NCBI RefSeq assembly: GCF_000411975.1
Contig: NZ_ASXG01000077.1
Span: forward strand, 1-64,000
Source of the DNA: Amycolatopsis orientalis DSM 43388
GTDB lineage: Bacteria; Actinomycetota; Actinomycetes; Mycobacteriales; Pseudonocardiaceae
DNA: 64,000 bases
Direction: 5' to 3'
Below are positions 44,986 through 52,741 of the stretch, in pieces. A program made the position numbers and the translations under genes. Within the stretch, counting starts at the first letter, position 1, and each line of letters starts with the position of its first letter. Below the pieces are notes generated by a model. The model was not told the DNA's origin. It saw only the letters and a list, made by a program, of their open reading frames with translations, and did no database searches.

Positions 44986-45738
44986 TCAGGCGAGCCCGTT
45001 GAGCGTGAGATTGAGCGCGTCGACGAGGTTGGTGCGGTCGCCGGGCCACATGGTGGCTTCCTGGTCGCCGTTGTCCGCGGTGCTGGTGAAGGCCAGGACG
45101 CGGCCGGTCCGGGCGAGGTCGTACACGGTGAGGGGCGTGCTGCGGACGCGGTTGCCGTCGTGCCGCACGGCGGCGTAGAGCTTGTGCACCGCAGCGCGTT
45201 CGGCGCGGGACAGGTAGCGCATCTGATCGGCGTGTCCCGACGTTTCCGAGAGCGGATCGGCGTCGCGGCCGTCGAGGTACGCCGTCGGCACCCGCAGCCG
45301 GCTGATCCGGGCGGGCGCGTAGTCCGGCAACGTGCCGATCAGGCTCGCCGCCAATTCCCGGGGCGGGATCGGGTCCAGCTGGATCGACCGATGATCAGTG
45401 ATCAACCGGACCGCATCCCGCCCAGCCGAGGCGACGAACACCGCCCCGTTGTCCTCGGGGCGCGCGGGGAACGCGGTCCAGGAGTACAGCTCCCGCTCGG
45501 GGGCCGCGAGCAGTTCCAGCGTGGCTCGGAACTCCTGGGTCAGCCGCCCGTCGGACGTCGCCAGCCGCAACCCCTCGAACCGGGACATCGTGCGCCGTTC
45601 CAGCTCGCGGGAGAAGTCCGCGGTCGTGTAGGTGTCGTCCGGGTCGACGACGGCGGGCAGCTGGCCCCCTCCGGCGTAGTTCCACGCGACGAAGAACGCC
45701 GGTCGCGGAATGCGGACCGGCCGGTCGAGGATCGTCAT
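44986..45738 (-). CDS. espG: ESX secretion-associated protein EspG-like
   Basis: The 250-residue protein matches the EspG fold: an N-terminal beta sheet region (MTILDRPVRIPRPAFFVAWN), RELERRTMSRFEGLRLA, ELYSWTAFPARPEDNGAVF, and a C-terminal ARTGRVLAFTSTADNGDQEATMWPGD. EspG proteins are cytosolic chaperones that bind specific PE/PPE-type substrates. It is last in the operon, 9 bp after the PPE-like gene, in keeping with chaperoning that product. Confidence 0.85.
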   Translation of the reverse strand: MTILDRPVRIPRPAFFVAWNYAGGGQLPAVVDPDDTYTTADFSRELERRTMSRFEGLRLATSDGRLTQEFRATLELLAAPERELYSWTAFPARPEDNGAVFVASAGRDAVRLITDHRSIQLDPIPPRELAASLIGTLPDYAPARISRLRVPTAYLDGRDADPLSETSGHADQMRYLSRAERAAVHKLYAAVRHDGNRVRSTPLTVYDLARTGRVLAFTSTADNGDQEATMWPGDRTNLVDALNLTLNGLA

Positions 45739-45747
45739 CCGCGCGCC

Positions 45748-47160
45748 TCAGCCGCCGATCGTCGGGGGCGTGGGCGGAAGCCCGGTGCGCGGGTCGCGGA
45801 GCCGGCCGTCCTCGTCGTCGGTGACGTCGAACGCGGAGTCGTCCTCCAGCCCGTACTTGCGCTGGTGCTCCTTGTCCTCCTCGCCCTTGCCCTTGCCGCC
45901 GGCCGCACCCATGCCGCCCATGCCCGAGCCGCCGCGCGCTCCCGCCGCACCCCGCGCCCCGGCACCAGCCGCGGAGGCCGTGCGTCCCGGCGCGTTCTCT
46001 TCAGTCCCGGTACCCGCGCCGGAACCCAGCCGTCCTGCGGCGGCGCCGCCAGACTGTGCTGCGCCGCCGCTGCCGAACCCGCCGGTCGGGCCGAACCCGC
46101 CGTTGGGCCCGAATCCACCGACCAGCCCGGGCGACCACGAGTTCCCGCCGCCGTTCCCGCCTTGGTACGAGGGCGAGGGAACCCAGCCCGAACCCGGCCC
46201 GCTGGTGCGCCCGTAGTCCGGCGGCGTCCACCCTGAAGCCGTCGTGCCGTCACCCGCCGCGGCTCCTGACCCGACCCCGGCTCCTGACCCGCCCGCGGCC
46301 CCTGGCTGGTAACTAGCTGGCTGGTAACTCGGCAGGTGCCCACTCGAACCGGGAGCCTGAGCAGCACTCCCGGTGTATCCGGGCGCGAACGCACTCGACG
46401 GCCCGCCGGTGCTCCCCGGCCCGCTGGTGCTCGCTGGCCCAACGGAGTGCCGGGAGCCGCTGTCGTGACTGTGCTGCTCGCGGGGCCTGACCGTGCCGGG
46501 CTGGGAAACGGTCACGTCACCGTCGAACGCGCTCAGCTGTCCGTAGTCGGTCTTGAGCCCTTGCCCGCTGGCCTTGGCGTGCTTGCTGTAGCCCTGATAT
46601 CGGTCGAGGTTTTCCTGGACCACCTTGTTGTACTGGTTGATCTGGTCCTCGGTGTCGGTGTTCCACCAGGTGACCTCGTCCCAGAGATTCTTGTGCGGGG
46701 GAGCACCCGGAATGGGCTGGAGGCTCTGCTTCAGCGAGTCGAACCCGTGCGCGAGATCGGTCAGGTTCTGCCCGTTACCGGTGTAAGTCGCCGCGGCAGT
46801 GGCAGTCGCGTCCATGAACGGCTTGATCCGCGCCTGAGCGGCATCAGCACCGCCCCCGGTCCACGCCGACTCCAGACCGGCGCTCAACTGCTGCACCCGA
46901 GAACCGGTCTCGTCGTGCCGACCGGCGAGCTTGTCCGCCTGCCCGGCCCCCTGATGCCAACTCTGCGCACCCGGGCTGGCCAGGATCTTCGCCACCAGGT
47001 CCGGTGCCGGGACGGCCTGGTCGCCGAGGTTTCCGTGGTACAGATCGTCGAACCAGTTCCCCACGTCATTGGCCCGATCCCCGACCCACTCCGCGGCGTC
47101 CTCGATCGCCCCGCCCACAGCCTTTGCCGCGTCGCCAAGCACCTCGAAGAAGCCCATCAC
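45748..47160 (-). CDS. PPE/WXG100-like ESX substrate with Gly/Ser/Pro-rich C-terminus
   Basis: The 470-residue protein starts with a helical WXG100/PPE-like domain (residues 1-200): a DAAKAVGGAIEDAAEWVGDRA helix, then AWTGGGADAAQARIKPF where the WxG turn is present as WTGG. The second half is a Gly/Ser/Pro/Ala-rich low-complexity region with many GSGAG and FGPTGGFG repeats, and ends in a charged segment with a GKGEEDKEHQRKYGLEDDS stretch and LPPTPP. It is probably an ESX-secreted protein. Start is GTG 47160 or ATG 47157; it overlaps the DUF3558 stop. Confidence 0.8.
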   Translation of the reverse strand: MMGFFEVLGDAAKAVGGAIEDAAEWVGDRANDVGNWFDDLYHGNLGDQAVPAPDLVAKILASPGAQSWHQGAGQADKLAGRHDETGSRVQQLSAGLESAWTGGGADAAQARIKPFMDATATAAATYTGNGQNLTDLAHGFDSLKQSLQPIPGAPPHKNLWDEVTWWNTDTEDQINQYNKVVQENLDRYQGYSKHAKASGQGLKTDYGQLSAFDGDVTVSQPGTVRPREQHSHDSGSRHSVGPASTSGPGSTGGPSSAFAPGYTGSAAQAPGSSGHLPSYQPASYQPGAAGGSGAGVGSGAAAGDGTTASGWTPPDYGRTSGPGSGWVPSPSYQGGNGGGNSWSPGLVGGFGPNGGFGPTGGFGSGGAAQSGGAAAGRLGSGAGTGTEENAPGRTASAAGAGARGAAGARGGSGMGGMGAAGGKGKGEEDKEHQRKYGLEDDSAFDVTDDEDGRLRDPRTGLPPTPPTIGG

Positions 47161-47792
47161 GCACCCGCCTTGCGCTTCAGGTTCGTGACCACCATGTCCG
47201 CCACCCGCGCCGACAACTCACACGGATCAGCCCCGCTCGCTCTCTTGGCATCGCTAGGAGTAAGTGACGCGTCGAACGACAGGTCGTCCGCGATGCCCAC
47301 GCTCACGGCGCAGAAACCATCCTGGGTGCCGGAGCTATATGTCGAATGCGCGACGGCGGGGAATCCTTGGATAGGCGGTAGTTCCCGCCACACCTTGGCC
47401 TGCGGCTTAGTATTCTGGTAGAGCGCGCTGAGCCCCTGGTGGGTCTGTGTTGTATAGCTGACCGTTAGCCCCGCCCCAGAGTCGATGTTGTTCCATTTGC
47501 AGTTGGGACCGAGTCCGGCGAGGTTGTCAGGTTTTCCCTGTGGTGCCGTGCCGAAGATCTGGTTGAGCTGGTCGGGGGTGAGCGCTTCCTGGCAGGGCTG
47601 CCCGGAGAGCACCGACGCGGGCAGGGGCTTTTCGACTTTCGGCGCTCCGCTGTGCGGCAGTGCCGCAGCGGTAGACGCTGACGCAGGCGTGCTGGTACTC
47701 GGAGGGGCCGCCGAGCCGCCGGAGCACCCGGCAGCGACTGATGCGACCGCAACCGCACCCAGGACTGTCGCGAGTGTGCGACGCGTCATCAC
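47157..47792 (-). CDS. DUF3558-family lipoprotein
   Basis: The 211-residue protein has a lipoprotein signal (MTRRTLATVLGAVAVASVAAGC) and the DUF3558 pattern of spaced cysteines with PCQEALTPDQLNQIFG, LGPNCKWNN, GFCAVSVGI and DPCELSARVADMVV. DUF3558 proteins are common cell-surface proteins of Pseudonocardiaceae, and often occur next to ESX-substrate genes. Function unknown. Confidence 0.88.
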   Translation of the reverse strand: MMTRRTLATVLGAVAVASVAAGCSGGSAAPPSTSTPASASTAAALPHSGAPKVEKPLPASVLSGQPCQEALTPDQLNQIFGTAPQGKPDNLAGLGPNCKWNNIDSGAGLTVSYTTQTHQGLSALYQNTKPQAKVWRELPPIQGFPAVAHSTYSSGTQDGFCAVSVGIADDLSFDASLTPSDAKRASGADPCELSARVADMVVTNLKRKAGA

Positions 47793-48250
47793 GCGAACCC
47801 CTCACTTTGTTTGCCCGTGTTCTTCACATCGGTGGCGGCCTGCTCGTCCGACAACTCGGTGATCCCCAATGCCTTCTCCAGGCGCTTTACGAGCTCGTCG
47901 GCGTAGGCATACTCCCGGTGGACCTGTTCCTTGCCCGTGACGAACACGCCCTTTGGCTCGCCCTCGTTGACCAGGAGCTTGTTGTAGCCGTTGCTGCTCG
48001 GCTCGTCCGCTGGAGAGGTGAGCTGAGTGAGGTTCTCCGCGTCGTCCCGCATGTCGCGGAAGTCGGCGCGGACAGACTTAGCGATCTTCAGCATGGCCAT
48101 CGCGTCGTCGCGGCTCATCGTGAATCCCTGGCCGCCTGGCGAACCCCCGCCGCTCATCGCCGCGCCGGCTGCGTCGCCGGCGGCGAACGCGTCGCCGATG
48201 TTGAAGTAAAGCCCGTCGAGCCATCCTGGCTTCTGTGCAGGTTGAGACAC
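47789..48250 (-). CDS. Small helical protein of the ESX-associated operon
   Basis: The 153-residue protein has a Gly/Ala-rich N-terminus and a helical core (RDDAMAMLKIAKSVRADFRDM) that resembles the helical parts of WXG100-type proteins, then a region with QVHREYAYADELVKRLEKALG. No signal peptide. It begins the four-gene ESX-associated operon and overlaps the DUF3558 gene by 4 bp. Function unknown. Confidence 0.75.
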   Translation of the reverse strand: MSQPAQKPGWLDGLYFNIGDAFAAGDAAGAAMSGGGSPGGQGFTMSRDDAMAMLKIAKSVRADFRDMRDDAENLTQLTSPADEPSSNGYNKLLVNEGEPKGVFVTGKEQVHREYAYADELVKRLEKALGITELSDEQAATDVKNTGKQSEGFA

Positions 48251-48394
48251 CGCGCTACCCCTCCGATGACGTCTGTCCCACAGCTACCGTAGCGGACTGA
48301 TCACTCTCGGGTGGTCACTTCGCCAGAGAAAGGCACCCGGCATTCGGAGCGGCTTTCCGATGTGCGGCACCTCGCCCATGGCCGCAGATACGAA

Positions 48395-48436
48395 AAACGC
48401 CCCTTCAATCTGTGAGTCCAGATCGGAGAGGCGTTT
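48395..48436 (-). terminator. Original tRNA-Tyr terminator hairpin, displaced by the element
   Basis: AAACGCC at 48395-48401 pairs with GGCGTTT at 48430-48436, with an inner ATCTG/CAGAT stem. It directly follows the tRNA remnant in the tRNA-gene direction. It was probably the terminator of tRNA-Tyr before the element inserted between them. Confidence 0.65.
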
Positions 48437-48437
48437 C

Positions 48438-48495
48438 GGCTGGTGTGGCAGGTGAGGGATTCGAACCCCCGAAGGCTGAGCCGTCTGATTTACAG
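48438..48495 (-). repeat. Left att repeat: 3' part of tRNA-Tyr
   Basis: These 58 bp are identical to 62026-62083 and contain the tRNA-Tyr sequence from the anticodon loop to the CCA-like end. Homology stops exactly after TTTACAG in the anticodon loop, so this copy cannot form a tRNA. Confidence 0.95.
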
Positions 48496-48716
48496 ACGAG
48501 AGGCCGCACCCCCTCTGACCTGCGGCGGAGCGTTTTTCAGGGCGCTTTTGGGATGAAATAGGGAACGGGAGTGCTCGGAACCAGCCGGTTGCGCGCCTGA
48601 GTTCCGCGCTCGCCACCGCACCGGCGAAGGGCGGAGGTCGCCTCGCGCCACTAACCGAACCAGGCCGGAAGCAGTACCGTCACCAGTAGTGAACCAATGT
48701 GGAGGTGGGCAGCTAG

Positions 48717-49307
48717 GTGGAGGCCAAAGACGTGTCGCAGCACGAGGCCGACGTGGAGGAGCGCACCGGAGCGTGGATCGTGCACGGCGAGCGGCCTGTG
48801 TACGAAAGCAAATGGGTGCGAGTCGGGATGGCCGACCTCTCGCAACCTTCGGGTGAGCGGTTCGAGCACCACACGGTGTGGTTCCCGCCGGTGGCAATGA
48901 CCGTGCTATTTGACGACGACAACGACAACGTGCTCATGTCCTACCGGCACCGGTTCGCGCCGGACATCTGGAACTGGGAGATCCCGGGCGGGATCATCGA
49001 GCCTGACGAGGCTCCGAAGGACACGGCAATCCGTGAACTAGTAGAGGAGACTGGCTATCGGCCGCGGCGAATCGAGCACCTCGTGACTTTCGAGCCCGCC
49101 GTAGGCATGCTGCGGAACCCCAATCATGTCTTTCTCGCGCGAGGCGCTGAGCGTATCTCTGACCCGACTGAGAAGAACGAGGGAAAGTTTCAGTGGGTGC
49201 CTTTTCGGGACATTCCCAAGCTCATTGACGGCGGGAAGATCGCGAACTCGGGTGCGCTGATCGGCCTGCTCCGAGTGTTGGCAATGCCCAGCTCAACTGG
49301 CGAGTAG
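48717..49307 (+). CDS. Nudix hydrolase, possible Pif-like transfer immunity factor
   Basis: The 196-residue protein has a complete Nudix box at about residues 90-112: GGIIEPDE, then RELVEETGY with the metal-binding glutamates. The GTG start follows GGAGGTG by 9 nt. In pSAM2 the Nudix-motif protein Pif blocks redundant transfer between cells that already carry the element; its position inside this AICE suggests the same role. The sequence alone also fits an ADP-ribose-pyrophosphatase-type enzyme. Its 3' end overlaps the convergent XRE gene by 15 bp. Confidence 0.88.
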   Translation: MEAKDVSQHEADVEERTGAWIVHGERPVYESKWVRVGMADLSQPSGERFEHHTVWFPPVAMTVLFDDDNDNVLMSYRHRFAPDIWNWEIPGGIIEPDEAPKDTAIRELVEETGYRPRRIEHLVTFEPAVGMLRNPNHVFLARGAERISDPTEKNEGKFQWVPFRDIPKLIDGGKIANSGALIGLLRVLAMPSSTGE

Positions 49308-50435
49308 GCGCGTAATCCTGGCGCGCTGCCGAGCCGATCCGGTGCTACCGGCTAGCTCGGCAGCGCGTTGGGCCTCAATGCGAGCGGCATGCCCGTCTCC
49401 CTTCCGCTGGAGTGCCAAGGCTAAGTCGACTCGTAGTCCGGTTTCTGCACGTCGGGACGTCATGGATGCGAGCCCGTCAAGCGCCGAATTGAGGTCGGCG
49501 ATTGCTTCGTCCTCTCCCAGTCGGGCGAGGCAATGACCGCGCCACCGAGCGAGGTTTGCCTGGTTGAGCATCAGGTAAGGCAGCTCGGGATCCGAGTCGC
49601 CGGTGGGCAAAATGTCTGTCGCGAGATCCAGCATGCGCAATGCCTGCGTCCGTTGCCCGGCCGCCGCGAGGAATTCGGCGTGAGCCGCGGCGAGCCACGC
49701 GCGTAGCCGCGGCGGCACGTGTGTGGTGTTCTCGCGGGAATTCACGTAGTTCAGCACGGCGACAGCGTCGTCCGGCCGCTGTGCGTCCAGCAGGGCGTAC
49801 GCCTGCTGCGCAGCGACGTGGACGTAAACGGTGGGGTTATCGCTTTCCCGGGCCGCAGCCTTCGCAATGTCGTGCAAGTCCCAAGACCTCTGCTGGTTAC
49901 CGGCATCCAGCGCCTGCCAACCGGCGAGCGCCGCTGCCTCTGCGAGGGCTACGCCGGCCGCCTGCGCATGCTTGCCAGGCAACGCGTTCCGCAGCATCCC
50001 TGAAATGTTTGCTACGTGCGCTTCGGTCTGCGGAATGATCGCCGAACCCATCACGCGATCCTGCATCCGGTATAGGTCGGTCTGCTGCTCTAGCAGCTGG
50101 ATCACCGCCGGATCGAGCGACTTCACGGCAAGCAAACTCGGCTGAGTCGCAGGGGCAATGGGAGTGAACGGGCCGCCGCTGGCACCCTCGATCAAGGCAC
50201 TCGGTGGGAGCTCGAACACCTCGCACAGCTCGTCGATCCAGTCGGTCGGCTTGACGCCGCCGACCTTCTCCCACGAGGTGTACATCCGCTTCAAGCTCGC
50301 GTCTTTCGGCGGCATCTTGCCGCGGCGCTCCCTCGCCTTGGCCAAGCGGCGACGTACTTCGCCCTGAGTCAGACCGGCCGCCTCGCGGGCGCGTCGCAAG
50401 AGCGTCGTCTCGGGCTCCGGCTCTTCCAAGATCAT
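49293..50435 (-). CDS. XRE-family regulator with TPR-like C-terminal domain
   Basis: The protein has about 380 residues. Residues 10-70 form a helix-turn-helix (RRAREAAGLTQGEVRRRLAKA, then ASLKRMYTSWEKVGG). The rest is a helical repeat region with TPR-like units (AWLAAAHAEFLAAAGQRTQALRMLDLA; RWRGHCLARLGEDEAIADL). ATG 50435 is very close to an AAGGGAGGG site, so TTG 50429 may be the true start. It is read away from an inverted repeat at 50468-50504 and probably represses itself and the plus-strand gene at 50594. Such regulators are common in actinobacterial AICEs and chromosomes. Confidence 0.82.
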   Translation of the reverse strand: MILEEPEPETTLLRRAREAAGLTQGEVRRRLAKARERRGKMPPKDASLKRMYTSWEKVGGVKPTDWIDELCEVFELPPSALIEGASGGPFTPIAPATQPSLLAVKSLDPAVIQLLEQQTDLYRMQDRVMGSAIIPQTEAHVANISGMLRNALPGKHAQAAGVALAEAAALAGWQALDAGNQQRSWDLHDIAKAAARESDNPTVYVHVAAQQAYALLDAQRPDDAVAVLNYVNSRENTTHVPPRLRAWLAAAHAEFLAAAGQRTQALRMLDLATDILPTGDSDPELPYLMLNQANLARWRGHCLARLGEDEAIADLNSALDGLASMTSRRAETGLRVDLALALQRKGDGHAARIEAQRAAELAGSTGSARQRARITRLLAS

Positions 50436-50467
50436 CCCTCCCTTCGACGCATTGTGCCTGGTCGATG

Positions 50468-50504
50468 GGTGGTGAGTCGAGCCAATCACCACCGACTCAC
50501 CACC
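50468..50504. promoter_or_regulatory. 12-bp inverted repeat, candidate operator of the TPR-type regulator
   Basis: GGTGGTGAGTCG at 50468-50479 is perfectly complementary to CGACTCACCACC at 50493-50504 across a 13-nt spacer, and CACCGACTCA is then repeated once more. It lies 33 bp upstream of the minus-strand regulator start, between two divergent genes. Confidence 0.55.
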
Positions 50505-50593
50505 GACTCATCTCCCGCTAACCCTTGCCGTCCTCGAATCTGGAGTCACAGCGGCGAACGGGCCGCAACACAGATGTCACGGAGGTTTAGATC

Positions 50594-50800
50594 ATGGGCC
50601 GCAAGCAGCAAACGATGGTTCCGCCGACGGTCCAAGGTGGCGGACTGCTCCCGAAGCTCGTCGGCGGTTTGGTTGTGCTCGGAGTCCTGGTCTTGGTGAT
50701 CAAGCACCCCAGCGAGGCTGCCCGAATGGCCACCGGGATCGGGCACTTCATTGCCTCGGCAATCGATGGTGTCGCTGCGTTCATCCGGAATCTCGCCTAG
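50594..50800 (+). CDS. Small single-pass membrane protein
   Basis: The 68-residue protein has one hydrophobic helix (LVGGLVVLGVLVLVI, near residues 22-37) and an amphipathic C-terminal stretch. A clear GGAGG lies 8 nt before the ATG, supporting it as a real gene. It belongs to the element and is divergent from the TPR-type regulator. It may be a spread or entry-exclusion-like protein; nothing specific can be assigned. Confidence 0.65.
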   Translation: MGRKQQTMVPPTVQGGGLLPKLVGGLVVLGVLVLVIKHPSEAARMATGIGHFIASAIDGVAAFIRNLA

Positions 50801-51114
50801 CCGTGCTGGGTTTCGACTCCCGCAAGACGTTCCAGCTTGGCAACCCTGGCCTCCAGCGCACTGAGCCGGTCGGTCGGACTGCCGAGCGATGCGTCTCCAT
50901 CCGCAAGCCGTTCGAGGTAGGTCGGCTCAAACCCAAGCGCTTCGGAGATGTCCGAAAGCGTTCGGGGGCTACGACGCTTCGGCACAGCCTGCTGAATCTG
51001 CCGAAGAGTCGCGACGCTAACCCGGGACCGCTTCGACAGCTCTACCTGAGTCATCTCGCGCTCCTCCATTCGGGTGTTGATGGCCGTGGCGACTGCATCC
51101 CAGTCCTTGCTCAC
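50797..51114 (-). CDS. Small XRE-family repressor
   Basis: The 105-residue protein has an HTH (MTQVELSKRSRVSVATLRQIQ, residues 20-40) followed by RTLSDISEALGFEPTYLERLADG, and ends in a leucine-rich helix (RLSALEARVAKLERL) likely for dimerisation. GTG 51114 is chosen because AGGAGG lies 6 nt upstream. It is divergent from the transfer/replication operon; the gap carries TGTAGCGCTA and its inverse, the same word found in the iteron array. It is the best candidate for the element's master repressor (compare KorSA of pSAM2). Confidence 0.85.
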   Translation of the reverse strand: MSKDWDAVATAINTRMEEREMTQVELSKRSRVSVATLRQIQQAVPKRRSPRTLSDISEALGFEPTYLERLADGDASLGSPTDRLSALEARVAKLERLAGVETQHG

Positions 51115-51150
51115 TGAAGCCCTCCTAGTAGCTCGATTACCAGCGCAAAC

Positions 51151-51237
51151 TGTAGCGCTATCCACCTGAACCGCCAACAAAGCCAGCAATCCTCACCGAC
51201 AACAGCCGATTGCATGAGCGCTATTAGTAGCGCTACA
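51151..51237. promoter_or_regulatory. Divergent promoter region with TGTAGCGCTA operators
   Basis: TGTAGCGCTA at 51151-51160 and its exact inverse TAGCGCTACA at 51228-51237 bracket the gap between the small XRE repressor and the plus-strand operon. A third core AGCGCTAT lies at 51217-51224. The core TAGCGCTA is itself palindromic. Likely repressor sites, one near each promoter. Confidence 0.6.
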
Positions 51238-51266
51238 AATAGCTCACTACGACGAAGGGAGACCCG

Positions 51267-51563
51267 ATGAGGTCCGCACACATCAGCCGCCGCGCCGCCG
51301 AAGCCGCTTACGACGGCATGGACGAGAACTACGACGTCCTGGCCGCTCAGGACTGGAGTGCCGCCCAGCTCGACGCGGTGGCCGAAGAGACCGAGCTGTT
51401 CCTGTCCGCGGCCGAGCTGGCCGCGATGCACGACTACCTGCACGACTTCCGCGACCAGCGCGGCGCAGGCCGCCGCCAGCGGCGTGCCAGCCGGTCCGTT
51501 CTCCGGGCGCTGCCGACCATCGCGCAGCACACCGCCACGGCGACCGAGCGCGAGGCCGCGTGA
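51267..51563 (+). CDS. Hypothetical protein, first gene of the element's main operon
   Basis: The 98-residue charged, mostly helical protein (DENYDVLAAQDWSAAQLDAV and FLSAAELAAMHDYLHDFRDQ) ends in a basic stretch RRQRRASRSVLR. AAGGGAGA precedes the ATG. It opens the plus-strand operon under the operator region and overlaps the next gene by 4 bp. No family recognised. Confidence 0.75.
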   Translation: MRSAHISRRAAEAAYDGMDENYDVLAAQDWSAAQLDAVAEETELFLSAAELAAMHDYLHDFRDQRGAGRRQRRASRSVLRALPTIAQHTATATEREAA

Positions 51564-51964
51564 TGAGCACTCGCCTGATTTTCAACCCCGACGCGGCGGC
51601 CCACTCCGCCAAGAACGCGCACGCCGCGCCGGGTTCCGCCGTTCAGCCGCAAGACCGCACGAGGGAGATTCCGATGGTAGAGACGCACGCCGCCGCCCGC
51701 GAGACCGAACGGCACGGCGATGAGACTACGTACGCCTACACGCCGCACGAGCTGAACCAGATGCTCTCGCGCGAGGTCGCCGGTCGCCTGCGCGAGCTGG
51801 CGGACACGCTCGACGCGAACGCCGCGTTCCTGTTCGCCAGCACCGCGGTCCCGGCAGCGTTCGCCCGGCCCCGGCTGCGCGCCTACCTCGACGTGTCCTC
51901 GCAGCTGCGCGCGGTCGCGCGGCACGAGATCGAGACGGCCAACGTCCGGGTGGTGACCCGGTGA
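51560..51964 (+). CDS. Hypothetical protein
   Basis: The 134-residue protein has a loosely structured N-terminus and a helical C-terminal half (YTPHELNQMLSREVAGRLRELADTL). A second start, ATG 51674 with GAGGGAGA upstream, would give a 96-residue form and may be preferred. It is tied to both neighbours by 4-bp overlaps (GTGATGA and GTGA). No family recognised. Confidence 0.7.
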   Translation: MMSTRLIFNPDAAAHSAKNAHAAPGSAVQPQDRTREIPMVETHAAARETERHGDETTYAYTPHELNQMLSREVAGRLRELADTLDANAAFLFASTAVPAAFARPRLRAYLDVSSQLRAVARHEIETANVRVVTR

Positions 51965-52389
51965 ACCCGCGCAACCGCCGCCAGGAAGTGACCCGGGTGT
52001 TCGACGGCCGCACCCACCACATCGCCCTGTGCCGCGGGTACCGCGACGGGCTGCCGGTGTTCGGCTGGGGCGAGGCCCCGTCGACCCTGCTGACCCGCTC
52101 GCAGCTGCGCGAAGCCGGGTTGCGGCCGAATGGGCAGGACCCGGTGGCGTTGCTGGTGTTCCGGCACCGCAAGCCCTATTCCCGCGAAACCGTCGCCGAG
52201 CTGTTCTCCGTCGAGCGGGCCGCCTCGAAGCGGACCGCCGCGCCGGGGCAGCTGGACCACGCGATGGAAGCCCGCCGCACCTGCGTCGACTGCGCCCGCG
52301 TGCAGGGCTACTGCGTGCCGACCAGCACCCGCCAGTGCTGGACCTGCTTCGAGATCGAGCAGGCCGACCGGATCGAGGCCGCTGCATGA
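51961..52389 (+). CDS. RRQRL-motif-type zinc-binding protein
   Basis: The 142-residue protein has the core TRSQLREAGLRPNGQDPVALLVF, a variant of the RRQRL motif, and a C-terminal four-cysteine zinc site (CVDCARVQGYC...CWTC, residues 108-131). Proteins of this type are common in actinobacterial AICEs, usually just ahead of spread genes and traB. Their function is not known. Confidence 0.8.
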   Translation: MNPRNRRQEVTRVFDGRTHHIALCRGYRDGLPVFGWGEAPSTLLTRSQLREAGLRPNGQDPVALLVFRHRKPYSRETVAELFSVERAASKRTAAPGQLDHAMEARRTCVDCARVQGYCVPTSTRQCWTCFEIEQADRIEAAA

Positions 52390-52487
52390 ACCTGGCACCC
52401 GAGAACTCGTGGGACATCCACGACCACGTGACCCGCGAAAACGAGCGCATCGCCCGCGAACGCCGCCGCCAGGAGGGGAACCGATGA
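52386..52487 (+). CDS. Very small charged protein
   Basis: A 33-codon gene beginning MNLAPENSWDIHDHV and ending ERRRQEGNR fits between two genes with ATGA overlaps at both ends (52386-52389 and 52484-52487). Perfect coupling on both sides is the main evidence. It would be a charged helix. Function unknown. Confidence 0.6.
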   Translation: MNLAPENSWDIHDHVTRENERIARERRRQEGNR

Positions 52488-52741
52488 GCCACCGGAGCAT
52501 GAACGGACCGGACCACTACGCCATGGCCGACCTCCTCACCCAGCAGGTCGAGGGCGACGTCATGAAGGCCATGTCGCACGAGACCCGGATGGAACGGGCC
52601 GCCCTCGCTCAGGTGCACGCCACCCTCGCGCTGGCCGCGGCGACCGCGCTGGGCGCGCGGATGGGCTACGGCCTCGGCAACGACGCCGGAGAGGTCTGGG
52701 ACCGGATCACCAACCCGCGGAAGCGGGGTGGCCGGTCGTGA
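52484..52741 (+). CDS. Small protein of the spread-gene run
   Basis: The 85-residue protein has a Met-rich N-terminus and a moderately hydrophobic helix (AQVHATLALAAATALGARMGYGLG, residues 42-65) that could associate with the membrane. AGGAGGGGAA precedes ATG 52484. It overlaps the next gene by GTGA. No family recognised. Confidence 0.7.
   Translation: MSHRSMNGPDHYAMADLLTQQVEGDVMKAMSHETRMERAALAQVHATLALAAATALGARMGYGLGNDAGEVWDRITNPRKRGGRS

Larger units (their letters stand above)
48251..48716. other. Gene-free stretch across the left element boundary
   Basis: This 466-bp stretch has no supported gene. It holds, in order, the upstream region of the ESX-associated operon, a hairpin at 48395-48436, the left att repeat at 48438-48495, and about 220 bp of the element's left end with the Nudix promoter and Shine-Dalgarno (GGAGGTG at 48701-48707). 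Open frames across it read through tRNA-derived sequence and are not genes. Confidence 0.8.

Noticed and set aside
48438..48495. Second tRNA-Tyr gene
   Set aside because: Only the anticodon-loop-to-3' part is present; the 5' half is missing, so it is an att remnant.
48284..48616. Minus-strand 110-codon frame across the left att site
   Set aside because: It includes translated tRNA sequence (SVNQTAQPSGVRIPHLPHQP), an artefact also seen at the right att site.
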